Assembly: GCF_018398335.1 (NCBI RefSeq)
Contig: NZ_JAHBRX010000001.1
Coordinates: forward strand, 2,294,001 to 2,358,000
Length of the DNA: 64,000 nucleotides
DNA from: Chelatococcus sp. HY11
GTDB lineage: Bacteria; Pseudomonadota; Alphaproteobacteria; Rhizobiales; Beijerinckiaceae
Direction of reading: 5' to 3'
Shown: piece by piece, positions 33,963-43,539 of the stretch
Layout of the letters: each line of letters begins with the position of its first letter
How positions within the stretch are numbered: position 1 is the stretch's first letter
Notes under the pieces: model-generated
What the model was told of the DNA's origin: nothing
Database searches by the model: none
Seen by the model: the letters and a program-made list of their open reading frames with translations, nothing else
Program-made: the position numbers and the translations under genes

Positions 33963-36356
33963 ATGACGGACGTCCGCTTGCCCGTTCTCGCCGCGCTCGA
34001 ACGCAAGATTCTGTGGCTTGCCACCTGGACCATCCATAACGCCAACCACCTGCGTGCCAGCACGGACGGGCTGAAGGTTGGGGGACACCAGGCATCATCG
34101 GCGTCGCTCGCGACGATCATGACTGCGCTCTATGGCGCGGTGCTGCGGCCGGAAGACCGGGTCGCGGTCAAGCCGCACGCGAGCCCCATCTTTCACGCCA
34201 TCCAGTACCTCCTCGGCAACCAGACCCGGGAGAAGCTCGAGAACTTCCGGGGCTACAAGGGTGTGCAGTCCTACCCCTCGCGCACCAAGGACACGGACGA
34301 CGTGGATTTTTCCACCGGCTCTGTCGGCCTCGGCGTGGCGCAGACGCTCTTTTCCTCGCTGGTTCAGGACTATGTCCGTGCCAAGGGCTGGGGCAAGGAC
34401 AGACCCGAGGGCCGCATGGTCGCGCTCGTCGGCGACGCCGAGATGGACGAGGGCAATATCTTCGAGGCCCTGCTGGAGGGTTGGAAGCACGGCCTGCGCA
34501 ATACCTGGTGGATCGTCGACTACAACAGGCAGAGCCTCGATGCCGTCGTCCGCGAGGGGCTGTGGTCGCGCTTCGAGGCGATCTTCCGCAATTTCGGCTG
34601 GGACGTCGTCATCCTGAAATATGGCACGCTGCAGCAGGAAGCCTTTGCCGAGCCCGGTGGCGAGGCGCTGCGTCGCTGGATCGACGACTGTCCCAACCAG
34701 CTCTATTCCGCCCTCACCTTCCAGGGCGGCGCGGCCTGGCGCAAGCGCCTCACCGATGACCTCGGCGACCAGGGTGAGGTCTCGCGCCTCATCGACCGCC
34801 GCAGCGATGACGAACTCGCTGCCCTCATGGCCAATCTTGGCGGGCATGACCTGCCCTCACTGCTTGCCGCCTTCGAGGAAGCGCGCAGCCATGACCGGCC
34901 GGTGTGCTTCATCGCCTATACCATCAAGGGCTTCGGCCTGCCTCTCGCCGGCCACAAGGACAACCACGCCGGCCTCATGACGCCGACCCAGGTCGAGACG
35001 CTGCGGCAGAGCCTGAACATCCGCGAAGGCCATGAGTGGGACATCTTTGAAGGCCTCGGCCTGCCGGCAAAGACGCTGAAGAGCTTCCTCGCCTCGGTCC
35101 CCTTCGCCGCCAAGGGCCGCCGCCGTTATCAGGCACCGGAGGTTGACGTGCCGGCAGCGCTCAGCGTTCCCGCCCAACCGTCCATGTCGACCCAGCAAGG
35201 CTTCGGTCTGATCCTGCACGAGATCGCCAAGGGCGACACGGAACTTGCCCGTCGCATCGTCACGACGTCGCCGGATGTCACTGTGTCGACCAATCTAGGC
35301 GCCTGGGTGAACCGGCGCGGGCTCTTCGCGCGCGAAGAGATGGCGGACACCTTCAAGGCCGAGCGTATTCCCTCGACGTTCAATTGGAACTTCTCGCCGA
35401 GCGGCCAGCATATGGAACTCGGCATCGCCGAGATGAACCTGTTCATCATGCTCTCGGCGCTCGGCCTGTCCCATTCCATTTTCGGCGAGAGGCTGCTGCC
35501 GATCGGCACGCTCTATGATCCCTTCATCGAGCGTGGCCTCGATGCCCTGAACTACGCCTGCTACCAGGATGCGCGCTTCATTGTGGCGGCGACCCCGTCC
35601 GGCGTGACGCTGGCGCCCGAGGGCGGGGCCCATCAGTCCATCGCCACACCGTTGATCGGGATGGCGCAGGACGGGCTCGCCAGCTTCGAGCCGGCTTTCG
35701 TGGATGAACTTGCGACCATCCTCAACTGGTCCTTCGCCTATCTGCAGCGTTCCGGCGAGGCGGAGCCCGACGAGACGACCTGGCTGCGCGATGCGGTCGG
35801 CGGATCGGTTTACCTGCGGCTTTCCACCCGCAGCGTCGAGCAGCCGCAACGCGCGATGACGCCGGCATTGGCCGAGGACATCATCAATGGAGCCTATTGG
35901 CTGCGCAGGCCCGGTCCCAACGCCCAGGTCGTCGTGGCCTACACCGGCGCGGTCGCCCCGGAGGCGATCGCCGCCGTTGGACTGATGGGCGAGGATCGCC
36001 GCGATATCGGGCTGCTCGCCATCACCTCGGCGGACCGCCTCAACGCCGGCTGGACGGCGGCGAGCCGCGCCCGCGAGCGCGGCCTTGTCCATGCCCGCAG
36101 CCATGTGGAACGGCTCCTCGCCGAGGTGCCCTCCCATTGCGGGCTGGTGACGGTGCTTGATGGCCACCCGGCGACGCTGGCCTGGCTCGGCTCCGTCCAT
36201 GGCCATCGCACGCGTTCGCTGGGCGTCGAGCACTTCGGCCAGACGGGCACCATCGCCGATCTTTACCGGCACCATGGCATCGACACCGACGCGATCGTCC
36301 AGGCGGCCTCGGCCCTCGTTCCCGGCCGCCCGATCCGTTATCTGCGTTCTGCCTGA
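33963..36356 (+). CDS. Homodimeric E1/transketolase-type thiamine diphosphate enzyme (AceE/MdeB-like)
   Basis: This 797-residue TPP enzyme resembles the AceE-type pyruvate dehydrogenase E1. The TPP-binding motif is GDAEMDEGN..DYNRQSLD near 158-188, preceded by KPHASPIFHAIQYLLGN. The pyrimidine domain has HMELGIAEMNLF near 490. It is shorter than AceE (about 890) and has no E2/E3 genes nearby, so it is probably a 2-oxo-acid or transketolase-like enzyme of the MdeB kind. GGGG lies upstream of the ATG at 33963; the 95 open codons before it run antisense to the Lrp gene. Confidence 0.85.
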   Translation: MTDVRLPVLAALERKILWLATWTIHNANHLRASTDGLKVGGHQASSASLATIMTALYGAVLRPEDRVAVKPHASPIFHAIQYLLGNQTREKLENFRGYKGVQSYPSRTKDTDDVDFSTGSVGLGVAQTLFSSLVQDYVRAKGWGKDRPEGRMVALVGDAEMDEGNIFEALLEGWKHGLRNTWWIVDYNRQSLDAVVREGLWSRFEAIFRNFGWDVVILKYGTLQQEAFAEPGGEALRRWIDDCPNQLYSALTFQGGAAWRKRLTDDLGDQGEVSRLIDRRSDDELAALMANLGGHDLPSLLAAFEEARSHDRPVCFIAYTIKGFGLPLAGHKDNHAGLMTPTQVETLRQSLNIREGHEWDIFEGLGLPAKTLKSFLASVPFAAKGRRRYQAPEVDVPAALSVPAQPSMSTQQGFGLILHEIAKGDTELARRIVTTSPDVTVSTNLGAWVNRRGLFAREEMADTFKAERIPSTFNWNFSPSGQHMELGIAEMNLFIMLSALGLSHSIFGERLLPIGTLYDPFIERGLDALNYACYQDARFIVAATPSGVTLAPEGGAHQSIATPLIGMAQDGLASFEPAFVDELATILNWSFAYLQRSGEAEPDETTWLRDAVGGSVYLRLSTRSVEQPQRAMTPALAEDIINGAYWLRRPGPNAQVVVAYTGAVAPEAIAAVGLMGEDRRDIGLLAITSADRLNAGWTAASRARERGLVHARSHVERLLAEVPSHCGLVTVLDGHPATLAWLGSVHGHRTRSLGVEHFGQTGTIADLYRHHGIDTDAIVQAASALVPGRPIRYLRSA

Positions 36357-36529
36357 CGAAGCCCGCTCGCCGCGCCAAGAATAGTGCCAAGAACAACGTC
36401 CGGAACAGCGTCAGGAATAAACGAGCAAACGCACCGACTTGGATGGCATCGGATGTTTCCCTTCAAGTCGGATTTGCCCTATGGAGGGATGCCCTGGCGG
36501 GCCTCGCTTCTCTCAACCTCGACGGCCCG

Positions 36530-37471
36530 ATGCCCGAACGAACCTCCGCTGACCTCACCGCGCTTGCCGCGCAGACGCGCGTCGTCTGTCTCGGCCATTG
36601 CGCGCTCGACCAGACCTGGCAGGTCGACAGCCTCCTCACTCGCGGCAACCAGAAGATACCGGCCCAAGGCTATCACGTCGTGGGGGGCGGCATGGCCGCG
36701 ACGGCGGCCGTCGCCGTGGCGCGCCTTGGCGGGCGAGCGGTCTTCTGGGGACGCGCCGGCCAGGATCTCGCCGGCGAGGCCATGAAGCGCGAACTCGTCG
36801 CGGAAGGCGTTGATGTGGGCGGCCTTCGCCTCATCGAAGGTGCGCTGTCGTCGCTATCCGCCATCATCATCGACGCCGCCGGTGAGCGACAGCTCGTCAA
36901 CTTCCGTGGCGACCTGCCCGATGACGCGGGCTGGCTGCCGCTGCACGAGATCGCCGGCGCCTCCGCCGCGCTCGTCGATCCGCGCTGGCCGACGGGCGCG
37001 CTCGCGTTGTTCCGCGCCGCCTGCGCAGCCGGCGTCCCGACCGTGCTTGACGGCGACGTCACCGAGACGGACGCCTTCCAGCACCTCTTGCCGCTGACCG
37101 ACCATGCGATCTTTTCGGAGAACGGGCTTGCCCAGTTCACAGGGCTTGGCATCGAACAGGGTCTTGCGCACGTCGCAACCTATGGTTGCCGAATCGTGGC
37201 GGTGACCCGGGGCGAAGCGGGGGTCAGATGGCTGGAAGACGGCTGCCTCTACCACCAGCCCGCCTTTCCGGTTGTCGCCGTCAATACCAACGGCGCGGGC
37301 GATACCTTCCACGGCGCCTATGCGCTGACCGTCGGCGCCGGCCTTGGCTCCCACGCGGCCTTCTCGTTCGCCGCAGCGGCGGCTGCCCTAAAATGCACGC
37401 GACCCGGCACCCGCGCGGGCATTCCAACCCTCAGCGAATGCCTGGCTTTTGAGGCGGCCCGGTCGAGGTAG
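36530..37471 (+). CDS. PfkB-family carbohydrate kinase
   Basis: The ribokinase-like protein has the two PfkB signatures: VGGGMAATAAVAVARLGG and the C-terminal NTNGAGDTFHGAYAL with catalytic D. It phosphorylates a sugar, keto-deoxy acid or nucleoside with ATP; the substrate is unclear. The start is uncertain: 36530 gives 313 residues, close to the family norm, while 36443 adds 29 residues that resemble nothing. No clear ribosome-binding site supports either. It follows the E1-type gene on the same strand after about 170 bases. Confidence 0.87.
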   Translation: MPERTSADLTALAAQTRVVCLGHCALDQTWQVDSLLTRGNQKIPAQGYHVVGGGMAATAAVAVARLGGRAVFWGRAGQDLAGEAMKRELVAEGVDVGGLRLIEGALSSLSAIIIDAAGERQLVNFRGDLPDDAGWLPLHEIAGASAALVDPRWPTGALALFRAACAAGVPTVLDGDVTETDAFQHLLPLTDHAIFSENGLAQFTGLGIEQGLAHVATYGCRIVAVTRGEAGVRWLEDGCLYHQPAFPVVAVNTNGAGDTFHGAYALTVGAGLGSHAAFSFAAAAAALKCTRPGTRAGIPTLSECLAFEAARSR

Positions 37472-37523
37472 CTGTTGCTGGAGCATGGTTTGCGAGCCCA
37501 CTTGAAACACAGGCCCTGCTCGC

Positions 37524-37609
37524 GTCATCCCCGGCCTTGTGCCGGGGATCCCGATCAGGAGGGTGCCAGCCTCACCGATCGGGATGGCCGGGACACGCCC
37601 GGCCATGAC
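37524..37609. repeat. REP-like double-hairpin repeat (copy 2)
   Basis: This has the same design as the element at 15199: 9-bp hairpins ATCCCCGGC/GCCGGGGAT and ATGGCCGGG/CCCGGCCAT with 5-nt loops, and ATCCCGAT/ATCGGGAT arms between them. It lies just after the kinase gene. Confidence 0.85.
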
Positions 37610-37730
37610 GGCTGGGGTTCGGCCTTCCCATTGAACGCCGTCAGTGATCCAAGGGCCGCGCCGTGTTCATGGATCCCCTTCCCGTCGCGGCGCGGCGCCG
37701 GGGATGACACAGTGGGGCACCGCCGCCGCT

Positions 37731-37918
37731 GATCCCTCCCCTTCAGGGGAGGGTGGCCTCGCGACAGCGAGGTCGGGTGGGGCACAGGGCCGCGAGCAAT
37801 GCTCCGCTGACCATGCAGCTGTCGCCACCCGCTTCTGGGGCAGCTCAGGTCGCCCCCGGATCCCCACCCGGCGCCTGCGGCGCCACCCTCCCCTGAAGGG
37901 GAGGGATCAACACGGCGG
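37731..37918. repeat. Inverted pair of a second palindromic intergenic repeat
   Basis: A unit at 37731-37785 (GATCCCTCCCCTTCAGGGGA...GGTGGGG) reappears inverted at 37859-37918. Each unit has its own CCCTCCCCTTC/GAAGGGGAGGG-type palindrome, and the pair could form a large stem about 180 bases across. No gene lies within. Confidence 0.8.
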
Positions 37919-37986
37919 ATGAGAAAATGTAGTTCGGCGAATCGCGACTGACGTTATGATAGACGATGAGGCGCTGCGCGCTCACC

Positions 37987-39048
37987 TCAGGTATTACCGT
38001 TCAATTCGACCGCCCCACCGCCGCGAATACTTGTCTCGATGGCCAGACAGAGCCCAACTGCGGCGCGCGCATCGCGCGCGGGCATCACGCTTTCACCGGT
38101 CTGGAAGCCAAGCAGGGCCCGACGCATATTCTCCTCCAGCTCGAAGATCTCACCGGATTGCGGCACAGCGATCGTCACGGCCTCGTTTGAGCCGCGCCGC
38201 TGCACATCGAGCGCGAAACTGGGATGGGCCGTGCGGTCCTGGGCGCCCGACCACCATGTGCGGATGGCGCCGGCGTCGCCGGCAACCTCGAGGAGGGTGT
38301 GATGCTGGAAGCCCGCCAGACATTGCGTCACGAGGGCCGTCGAACCGTCCGCCCATGTCATGAGCACGGATACGGTGTCCGACAAGCCCGACGGCGATGT
38401 GGACTGGGCGAGAAGGCGGACCGGCGGCCCGTTCTCCCGCGCGTACCACAGGACGAGATCGACGAAATGGACGAGTTCCTCGAGTATCCAGGAGCCGACC
38501 CGCGCGGGGTCGCGCCGCCAGCCGCCCGAGCCCGGCCGAAAAGCGTGGCGGAACAGCGAGAAATGCTGGTGCGTTACCCGGCCGATGTCGCCCGCCGCGA
38601 TCATCTCGCGCACCTTGCCCCATTGGTGGGAGACGCGCAGTTCATGGTTGACGGCGACCATCCTCCGAGTTGCCTCAGCCGCGCCGAGCACCGCGTCGCA
38701 TTCTTCCAGCGACAGGCCGAGGGGCTTTTCCAGAAAGACATGATGCCCAGCCTTCAGCGCGGCCACGGCGAACGCGGCATGCTGGTCATTCGGAACCGCG
38801 ATATTGACGACATCGAGCGCGCCCAGGGCGAGGAGCTCATCGTAGCGACGAAAAACCGGAACGCCGGGCGCAAGCGCAGCGGCAGCAGCGGCCGACGTAT
38901 CGCCATGGCAATAGATCGCAACGAGTTCGGCCTCCGGGATCGCGGCAAGCGCGCGGGCATGCATCTGTCCCCAGGCGCCGAAGCCGGCAAGCGCAACACG
39001 GCTGCGCCGGCCGGTCGCCGGTTGAGGAGCTGATGCCGCGTCAGGCAT
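37987..39048 (-). CDS. Gfo/Idh/MocA-family oxidoreductase
   Basis: The 353-residue protein has the NAD motif ALAGFGAWGQMHARAL near 20-35, the EKP lysine (VFLEKPLGL) near 105 and a substrate domain with LEELVHFVDLVLW. Family members oxidise sugars or inositols. Sitting with a MalK-type ATPase and an aldolase, it probably oxidises the transported sugar. The ATG at 39048 overlaps the ATPase gene by eight bases. It is the last gene of this operon. Confidence 0.9.
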   Translation of the reverse strand: MPDAASAPQPATGRRSRVALAGFGAWGQMHARALAAIPEAELVAIYCHGDTSAAAAAALAPGVPVFRRYDELLALGALDVVNIAVPNDQHAAFAVAALKAGHHVFLEKPLGLSLEECDAVLGAAEATRRMVAVNHELRVSHQWGKVREMIAAGDIGRVTHQHFSLFRHAFRPGSGGWRRDPARVGSWILEELVHFVDLVLWYARENGPPVRLLAQSTSPSGLSDTVSVLMTWADGSTALVTQCLAGFQHHTLLEVAGDAGAIRTWWSGAQDRTAHPSFALDVQRRGSNEAVTIAVPQSGEIFELEENMRRALLGFQTGESVMPARDARAAVGLCLAIETSIRGGGAVELNGNT

Positions 39049-40195
39049 GTATGGCTCCCGCTGTGGTGGCTCCCGCCGTGGCGGCATCGGCCTGCCCCTT
39101 GTCCGCGCGGACATGGGGAGCGCCGATAGCGCGCCCCGTTTCCGCATCGAACAGATGCATGCGGCGGAGGTTGCAGCGAAGCTTGACCGTCTCGCCCGGC
39201 GCGGGGCGCACCTCCGGCCGCACGCGCGATGCGACCGCATGATCGGCTAGGCTGGTGAAGACCAGGGTGTCCGCGCCAAGCGGTTCGACAACCTCGACGA
39301 CGGCGGAGAGGTCGAAAAAGCCGGGCGGCGGCGGTCCCTCCTCCACCACCTCGACGTCTTCCGGACGCAGGCCGAAAACCACCCGCGCGCCTTCCTCGAC
39401 ATCCGCATTCAGCGGGACGATGGCATCGGTGCCGTCGAGCCTCAGACCCCGGCCCTCGACGCGGCCGGGAATGAGGTTCATGGTCGGTGCGCCGATGAAG
39501 CCGGCGACGAACAGGCTGGCCGGGGCGTGGTAGACTTCATCGGGCGTGCCGATCTGCTCGATATGGCCGCCGTTCATCACCACGACACGATCAGCGAGCG
39601 TCATCGCCTCGACCTGATCGTGGGTGACGTAGACGGTTGTGACACCGAGGCGCTGGTGCAGCTTCTTCATCTCGATGCGCATGGAGCCGCGCAGCTTAGC
39701 GTCGAGATTGGACAAGGGCTCGTCGAACAGGAAGACCTGCGGCTTGCGCACGATGGCGCGTCCCATGGCTACGCGCTGGCGCTGCCCGCCCGAGAGCTGC
39801 TTCGGCCTGCGGTTGAGATAGGGGTCAAGGCCGAGAACCGCCGCCGCCTCGCGCACCCGCTTGTCGATTTCGCGCTTAGGCACCTTCCGGTACTGCAGCG
39901 AGAAAGCCATGTTCTCGTAGACGCTCATATGCGGATAGAGCGCATAGTCCTGGAACACCATGGCGATGTCGCGATCGCGCGGTTCGACCTCGTTGACGAC
40001 CCGGCCGTCGATGCGAATTTCGCCCCCGGACACATCCTCCAGGCCGGCCAGCATCCTCAGCGACGTGGATTTTCCGCAGCCTGACGGTCCAACAAGAACG
40101 ATGAATTCGCCGTCATGGATCGCGAGATCGATGGCATGGACAACCTCGATCGCCCCATAGCGCTTGACGAGCTTGACAAACTCGACAGTCGCCAT
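39041..40195 (-). CDS. Sugar ABC transporter ATP-binding protein (MalK/UgpC type)
   Basis: The 384-residue ATPase has Walker A GPSGCGKST at 36-44, Q-loop MVFQDYALYPHM, signature LSGGQRQRVAMGRAI, Walker B VFLFDEPLSNLD, H-loop VYVTHDQ and a C-terminal TOBE regulatory domain (GLRPEDVEV). It would power the sugar importer whose binding protein and permeases lie at 48068-51154, which lacks its own ATPase. It starts three bases after the aldolase stop. Confidence 0.93.
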   Translation of the reverse strand: MATVEFVKLVKRYGAIEVVHAIDLAIHDGEFIVLVGPSGCGKSTSLRMLAGLEDVSGGEIRIDGRVVNEVEPRDRDIAMVFQDYALYPHMSVYENMAFSLQYRKVPKREIDKRVREAAAVLGLDPYLNRRPKQLSGGQRQRVAMGRAIVRKPQVFLFDEPLSNLDAKLRGSMRIEMKKLHQRLGVTTVYVTHDQVEAMTLADRVVVMNGGHIEQIGTPDEVYHAPASLFVAGFIGAPTMNLIPGRVEGRGLRLDGTDAIVPLNADVEEGARVVFGLRPEDVEVVEEGPPPPGFFDLSAVVEVVEPLGADTLVFTSLADHAVASRVRPEVRPAPGETVKLRCNLRRMHLFDAETGRAIGAPHVRADKGQADAATAGATTAGAIHA

Positions 40196-40198
40196 CGT

Positions 40199-41017
40199 TC
40201 AGTTCCTTCCGCTCGACTGCGCGACGACTTCACGAAAATGGGCTGCGGCCGCATCCGCTCGCTGCACGAGCATCACGAAATCATTCGCCACGGATACGAA
40301 ATCGAAGCCGGAACGGATATGCCGCTCGGAAATGGCGTCGTTGGGGGCCAGCACACCAACAGCCTTGCCGGATGCGCGGCAACGCCTCAGGCCATCCTCG
40401 ATGGCGGCCGTGACATCCGGGTGCGTTGCCTGACCGGGCAAACCCATGCTCGCGGCGAGGTCGCCTGGCCCGAAGAAGACCGCGTCGACACCGTCGACCG
40501 CCGCGATCGCCTCGCAATTGTCCAGCGCCTCCTTCGTCTCGATCTGGACGATGAGGAACAGCGTCTCGTCGGCCCGGCGCGCATAGTCCTTGATGCGTGA
40601 ATAGCGGCTCCCCCGGTGCATGGCGGCGATGCCCCGCGCGCCACGGGGTGGATAACGCATCGCCCGCACAGCCTCGGCAGCTTCCTCGGCGGTCTGCACA
40701 TAGGGCAGCATGATCGTGCCGATGCCGGCGTCGAGATGGCTTTTGAGCAGGAGCGGATCGTTCCACAAGAGCCTGACGATGGGGATCGTCGGCGTGCCCG
40801 CCACGGTGCGGCAGTGGGTCATCACGTCGTGCAGCGAGACCGGCGCATGCTCTCCGTCGATGAGGATCCAGTCATAGCCTGACCAGCAAAGCGCTTCGGT
40901 GGCATCGACGGAATTCAACATCGACCATATGCCGATGAGGGGGCGACCGCGCGAGAGCGCGGCGCGGAAGGGATTGGCGGGAAACGCATCAGATTCCAGC
41001 GTGCCGGCAACCGACAT
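40199..41017 (-). CDS. HpcH/HpaI-family class II aldolase
   Basis: This 272-residue aldolase has the family's GIWSMLNSVDATE start, DWILIDGEHAPVS, the metal-site glutamate in VQIETKEALDN and FFGPGDLAASMG. The family cleaves 2-keto-3-deoxy or 4-hydroxy-2-oxo acids to pyruvate and an aldehyde. This fits the last step of the sugar-acid pathway coded around it. GGGGAG precedes the ATG; the leader contains an 11-bp inverted repeat. Confidence 0.92.
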   Translation of the reverse strand: MSVAGTLESDAFPANPFRAALSRGRPLIGIWSMLNSVDATEALCWSGYDWILIDGEHAPVSLHDVMTHCRTVAGTPTIPIVRLLWNDPLLLKSHLDAGIGTIMLPYVQTAEEAAEAVRAMRYPPRGARGIAAMHRGSRYSRIKDYARRADETLFLIVQIETKEALDNCEAIAAVDGVDAVFFGPGDLAASMGLPGQATHPDVTAAIEDGLRRCRASGKAVGVLAPNDAISERHIRSGFDFVSVANDFVMLVQRADAAAAHFREVVAQSSGRN

Positions 41018-41041
41018 CAGCCATTTCTCCCCTTATTTTTG

Positions 41042-41091
41042 GCAGGCGGAACACACGGCCCGCTTCCCGAGGACGATAGGGTTCCGCCTGC
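41042..41091 (-). promoter_or_regulatory. Inverted repeat in the aldolase mRNA leader
   Basis: GCAGGCGGAAC and GTTCCGCCTGC are perfect 11-bp partners separated by 28 bases, ending about 25 bases before the aldolase start on the minus strand. There is no T-run after it on that strand, so it is a leader structure or protein site rather than a standard terminator. Confidence 0.45.
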
Positions 41092-41155
41092 ATTTTGCAA
41101 CTAAAATTTCATCAGTAGATACTTTGTATCATTGAATGAAACTTTCAACCGATCG

Positions 41156-42367
41156 TCACGCGGCATCCGGCTCGAAAGGACGCGGCGCAACCGCTTCCGG
41201 CTGTCCGGCCACGTACAGCGCGTGTGGCTTCAGCAGTTTCATGCCCTCGCGGCGATGGCCGATGACATCGACGAAGGGCACGGCCACCTCAACGAGATCG
41301 AGCACGCTGATGTCGGCCGCGGCTCCCACGCCGAGATGGCCAATGTGGTCACGGCTCATGGCTTTGGCCGGGGCATCGGTCACCATGGCGATCACATCGG
41401 TGACGCCGACACCGCAGCACATCAGCTTGCTCATGGTGTGCAGGAGATCATACGCCGGTCCCTTGATGGACATGACGTGCACATCGCTGGAGATCATGTC
41501 CGGCGGAAAGCCGTCGGCAAGCGCCGCTTCCGCGCTATCGAACCCGAAGGCCCCCATGCCGTGGCCGATGTCGAACAGCACGCCACGTTCCCGCGCCTCG
41601 CGCAGCGCGGGGAGTACGAGCCTCTCCCCATCCACCGGCGCGTTCGGCGCGGGGCGGAAGCAATGGGTCAGGATATCGCCAGACCGCATGCGCGCGAGAA
41701 TGTCCTCATAGGACGGCGGTGGCCCGCCGATATGTGTCATCACCGGCAACCCGGTACGCTCCGCCGCGGCGATCGCGCGGTCAAGCGCCTCAAGTCCCAC
41801 GTCGCCGGACGTCTTGTCGCCGATACGCACCTTGATGCCGACGACGAAGTCCTTGTGTGCCTCCACGGCTTCCACGCAGCGCCCGACATTGAGGAGGTCC
41901 CGCACCGTCGCCTCACCGACCGAGAAGGCCTTGTCGAAGGCAAAAATGCCGGGAAAGGAAATATTCACATAGGCCAGCAAGTTGAAGGCGGACCGCGCGG
42001 CGACGAAATCCTTGAGACCTTCGAGATTGCCCGCGCCCGCGCTGCCCGCGTCGACCAGTGTCGTCACCGCGGAGCGTCGCGCCACGGGATCAGGGTCCAC
42101 GCTCAGGGAGGTCGCCTTGTGATAGACATGGGTGTGGATATCGATGAGGCCTGGCGTAACGATATGGCCGGCCATGTCGTCGACCGCTGCCGCGCCGGCG
42201 TCTAGCCGCTCCGCCACCGCCGCGATCCGGCCATCCCTGATACCGATATCCATGACGGCATCGATGCCATTGCGCGGATCGATCACGCGCCCCCCCTTGA
42301 GGACACGATCGAACGCCCCCTCACCCTCGTCCACACGCGACAGGCCTGCCCCGGAAGTCTCGACCAC
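41156..42367 (-). CDS. Amidohydrolase/deacetylase-family metallohydrolase
   Basis: The 403-residue TIM-barrel hydrolase has the metal motif HTHVYH at 78-83, a candidate carboxylated lysine in VGIKVRI near 177, further histidines in MTHIGG and THCFRP, and D in SSDVHVMS. It is dihydroorotase-like, closest in pattern to the deacetylase-type amidohydrolases found in sugar-acid loci. It starts at a GTG with GGGGAG eight bases upstream. It probably opens the minus operon that continues with the aldolase 138 bases later. Confidence 0.87.
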   Translation of the reverse strand: MVETSGAGLSRVDEGEGAFDRVLKGGRVIDPRNGIDAVMDIGIRDGRIAAVAERLDAGAAAVDDMAGHIVTPGLIDIHTHVYHKATSLSVDPDPVARRSAVTTLVDAGSAGAGNLEGLKDFVAARSAFNLLAYVNISFPGIFAFDKAFSVGEATVRDLLNVGRCVEAVEAHKDFVVGIKVRIGDKTSGDVGLEALDRAIAAAERTGLPVMTHIGGPPPSYEDILARMRSGDILTHCFRPAPNAPVDGERLVLPALREARERGVLFDIGHGMGAFGFDSAEAALADGFPPDMISSDVHVMSIKGPAYDLLHTMSKLMCCGVGVTDVIAMVTDAPAKAMSRDHIGHLGVGAAADISVLDLVEVAVPFVDVIGHRREGMKLLKPHALYVAGQPEAVAPRPFEPDAA

Positions 42368-42633
42368 GCAAACTCTCCCCTATCATGACCCGTGCTCTCC
42401 GGCACGGAAACGCCGTTTATCCTTGGAGCAGCGACGCGACGATGCAACCCCAACCGGCGCGCTGCACTATATTCGCTTGAAGCCACCGGATTGTCCTGGA
42501 GGCACATCCTCACCGGAAAAAGGCCGGGTGGCGAGGCATCCGGATCCGGTGTCACAAGGGCTCCGATGTCACAAAAACTGTTGAGTTTATTCCTCGTGAG
42601 CGACGCGAACCAGGCCGATCTCGGAGTTTATCA

Positions 42634-43497
42634 TCACCGCGACGCCTGGCTATGCCATCCCAGCAATTCGCCGATCCGCGCGGCCGTGTCCCGCGCGACG
42701 GCAATCAATTCAGCGAAGCGCGGGGAGCTCGCTGTCTGTCCGAGGCTGGAAATGCTCAACGCTGCGACAACCGTGCCCTCGCCATTGCGGATCGGCGCGG
42801 CGACACAGGAAACAAGGTCATTGTATTCGCGATCATCCACCGCGAACCCATCGGCGCGGACCTTGCCGAGGGCCTCATGCAACGCCTCCCCGCTGGTGAG
42901 CGTCCGGGCCGTGAAGGCCGGCATACCGGCTTCCTTGAGAATGGCATCCACCTCGGCCGGATCGCGATAGGCCGCAATCGCCTTGCCCAGCGCGGTGCAA
43001 TGGATGGGCCGGCGTGCCCCGATCTGCGTGTTGAGTTTCAGTGGCGGATCAAGAGGTTCCACCTTCGCGAGATAGACGACGCTCGTATCGGGCAGAATGG
43101 CCAGCTGGACGGTCTCGCCGGTCTGGCTGCAAGCCTCCTCCATCAGCGGCCTCGCGAGCCCCGCCAGATCATGCCGCGCAATGCTGCGCGACCGTATGTC
43201 CAGAAACACAGGCCCGGGCCGCCAACCCTTGCCGTTGTGGCCGGCGGCGACGAAGCCGCCTTTTTCCAGTGTCTTGAGGAACCGCAGCACGGTGGACTTG
43301 TGAAGATCAACGCGCTGGCTGAGTTCGGTCAGCGTCATGGAATCCGTGCTGTCGGCCAGGACCCGCAGGATGCGCATGGTCCGATCGATCACGCGCACGG
43401 ACGATGAGGCTCCGGCATCGGCCCCAGTGCTGTCAGAGGCGCCCAGGTCCGCTTGCACGTCGCCCAGCATATCGCTTTCGGGAACGAGGCTGCTCAA
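42634..43497 (-). CDS. IclR-family transcriptional regulator (KdgR-like candidate)
   Basis: The 287-residue regulator has an N-terminal winged HTH (LTELSQRVDLHKSTVLRFLKTLEKGGFV, core RVDLHKSTVLRFL) and a C-terminal IclR effector domain (HCTALGKAIAAY, AAPIRNGEGTVVAALSIS). IclR proteins sense small acids, often 2-keto-3-deoxygluconate. It is divergent from the enolase-superfamily gene. A perfect TGAAA-type palindrome lies between them. The first 33 residues are non-conserved. Confidence 0.92.
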   Translation of the reverse strand: MSSLVPESDMLGDVQADLGASDSTGADAGASSSVRVIDRTMRILRVLADSTDSMTLTELSQRVDLHKSTVLRFLKTLEKGGFVAAGHNGKGWRPGPVFLDIRSRSIARHDLAGLARPLMEEACSQTGETVQLAILPDTSVVYLAKVEPLDPPLKLNTQIGARRPIHCTALGKAIAAYRDPAEVDAILKEAGMPAFTARTLTSGEALHEALGKVRADGFAVDDREYNDLVSCVAAPIRNGEGTVVAALSISSLGQTASSPRFAELIAVARDTAARIGELLGWHSQASR

Positions 43498-43539
43498 GAT
43501 CGCTGGCTCCTATGGCCAAACTTGCTCTATGCTGCACAT

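Larger units (their letters stand above)
37472..37986. other. Repeat-filled convergent intergenic region
   Basis: 515 bases between the kinase and the convergent Gfo/Idh gene hold the REP copy, the inverted repeat pair and no gene. Both repeats may act in transcript ending. Confidence 0.7.

Noticed and set aside
37731-37918. Repeat cluster as a CRISPR array.
   Set aside because: There are only two units, in opposite orientation, with no spacer regularity or cas genes.
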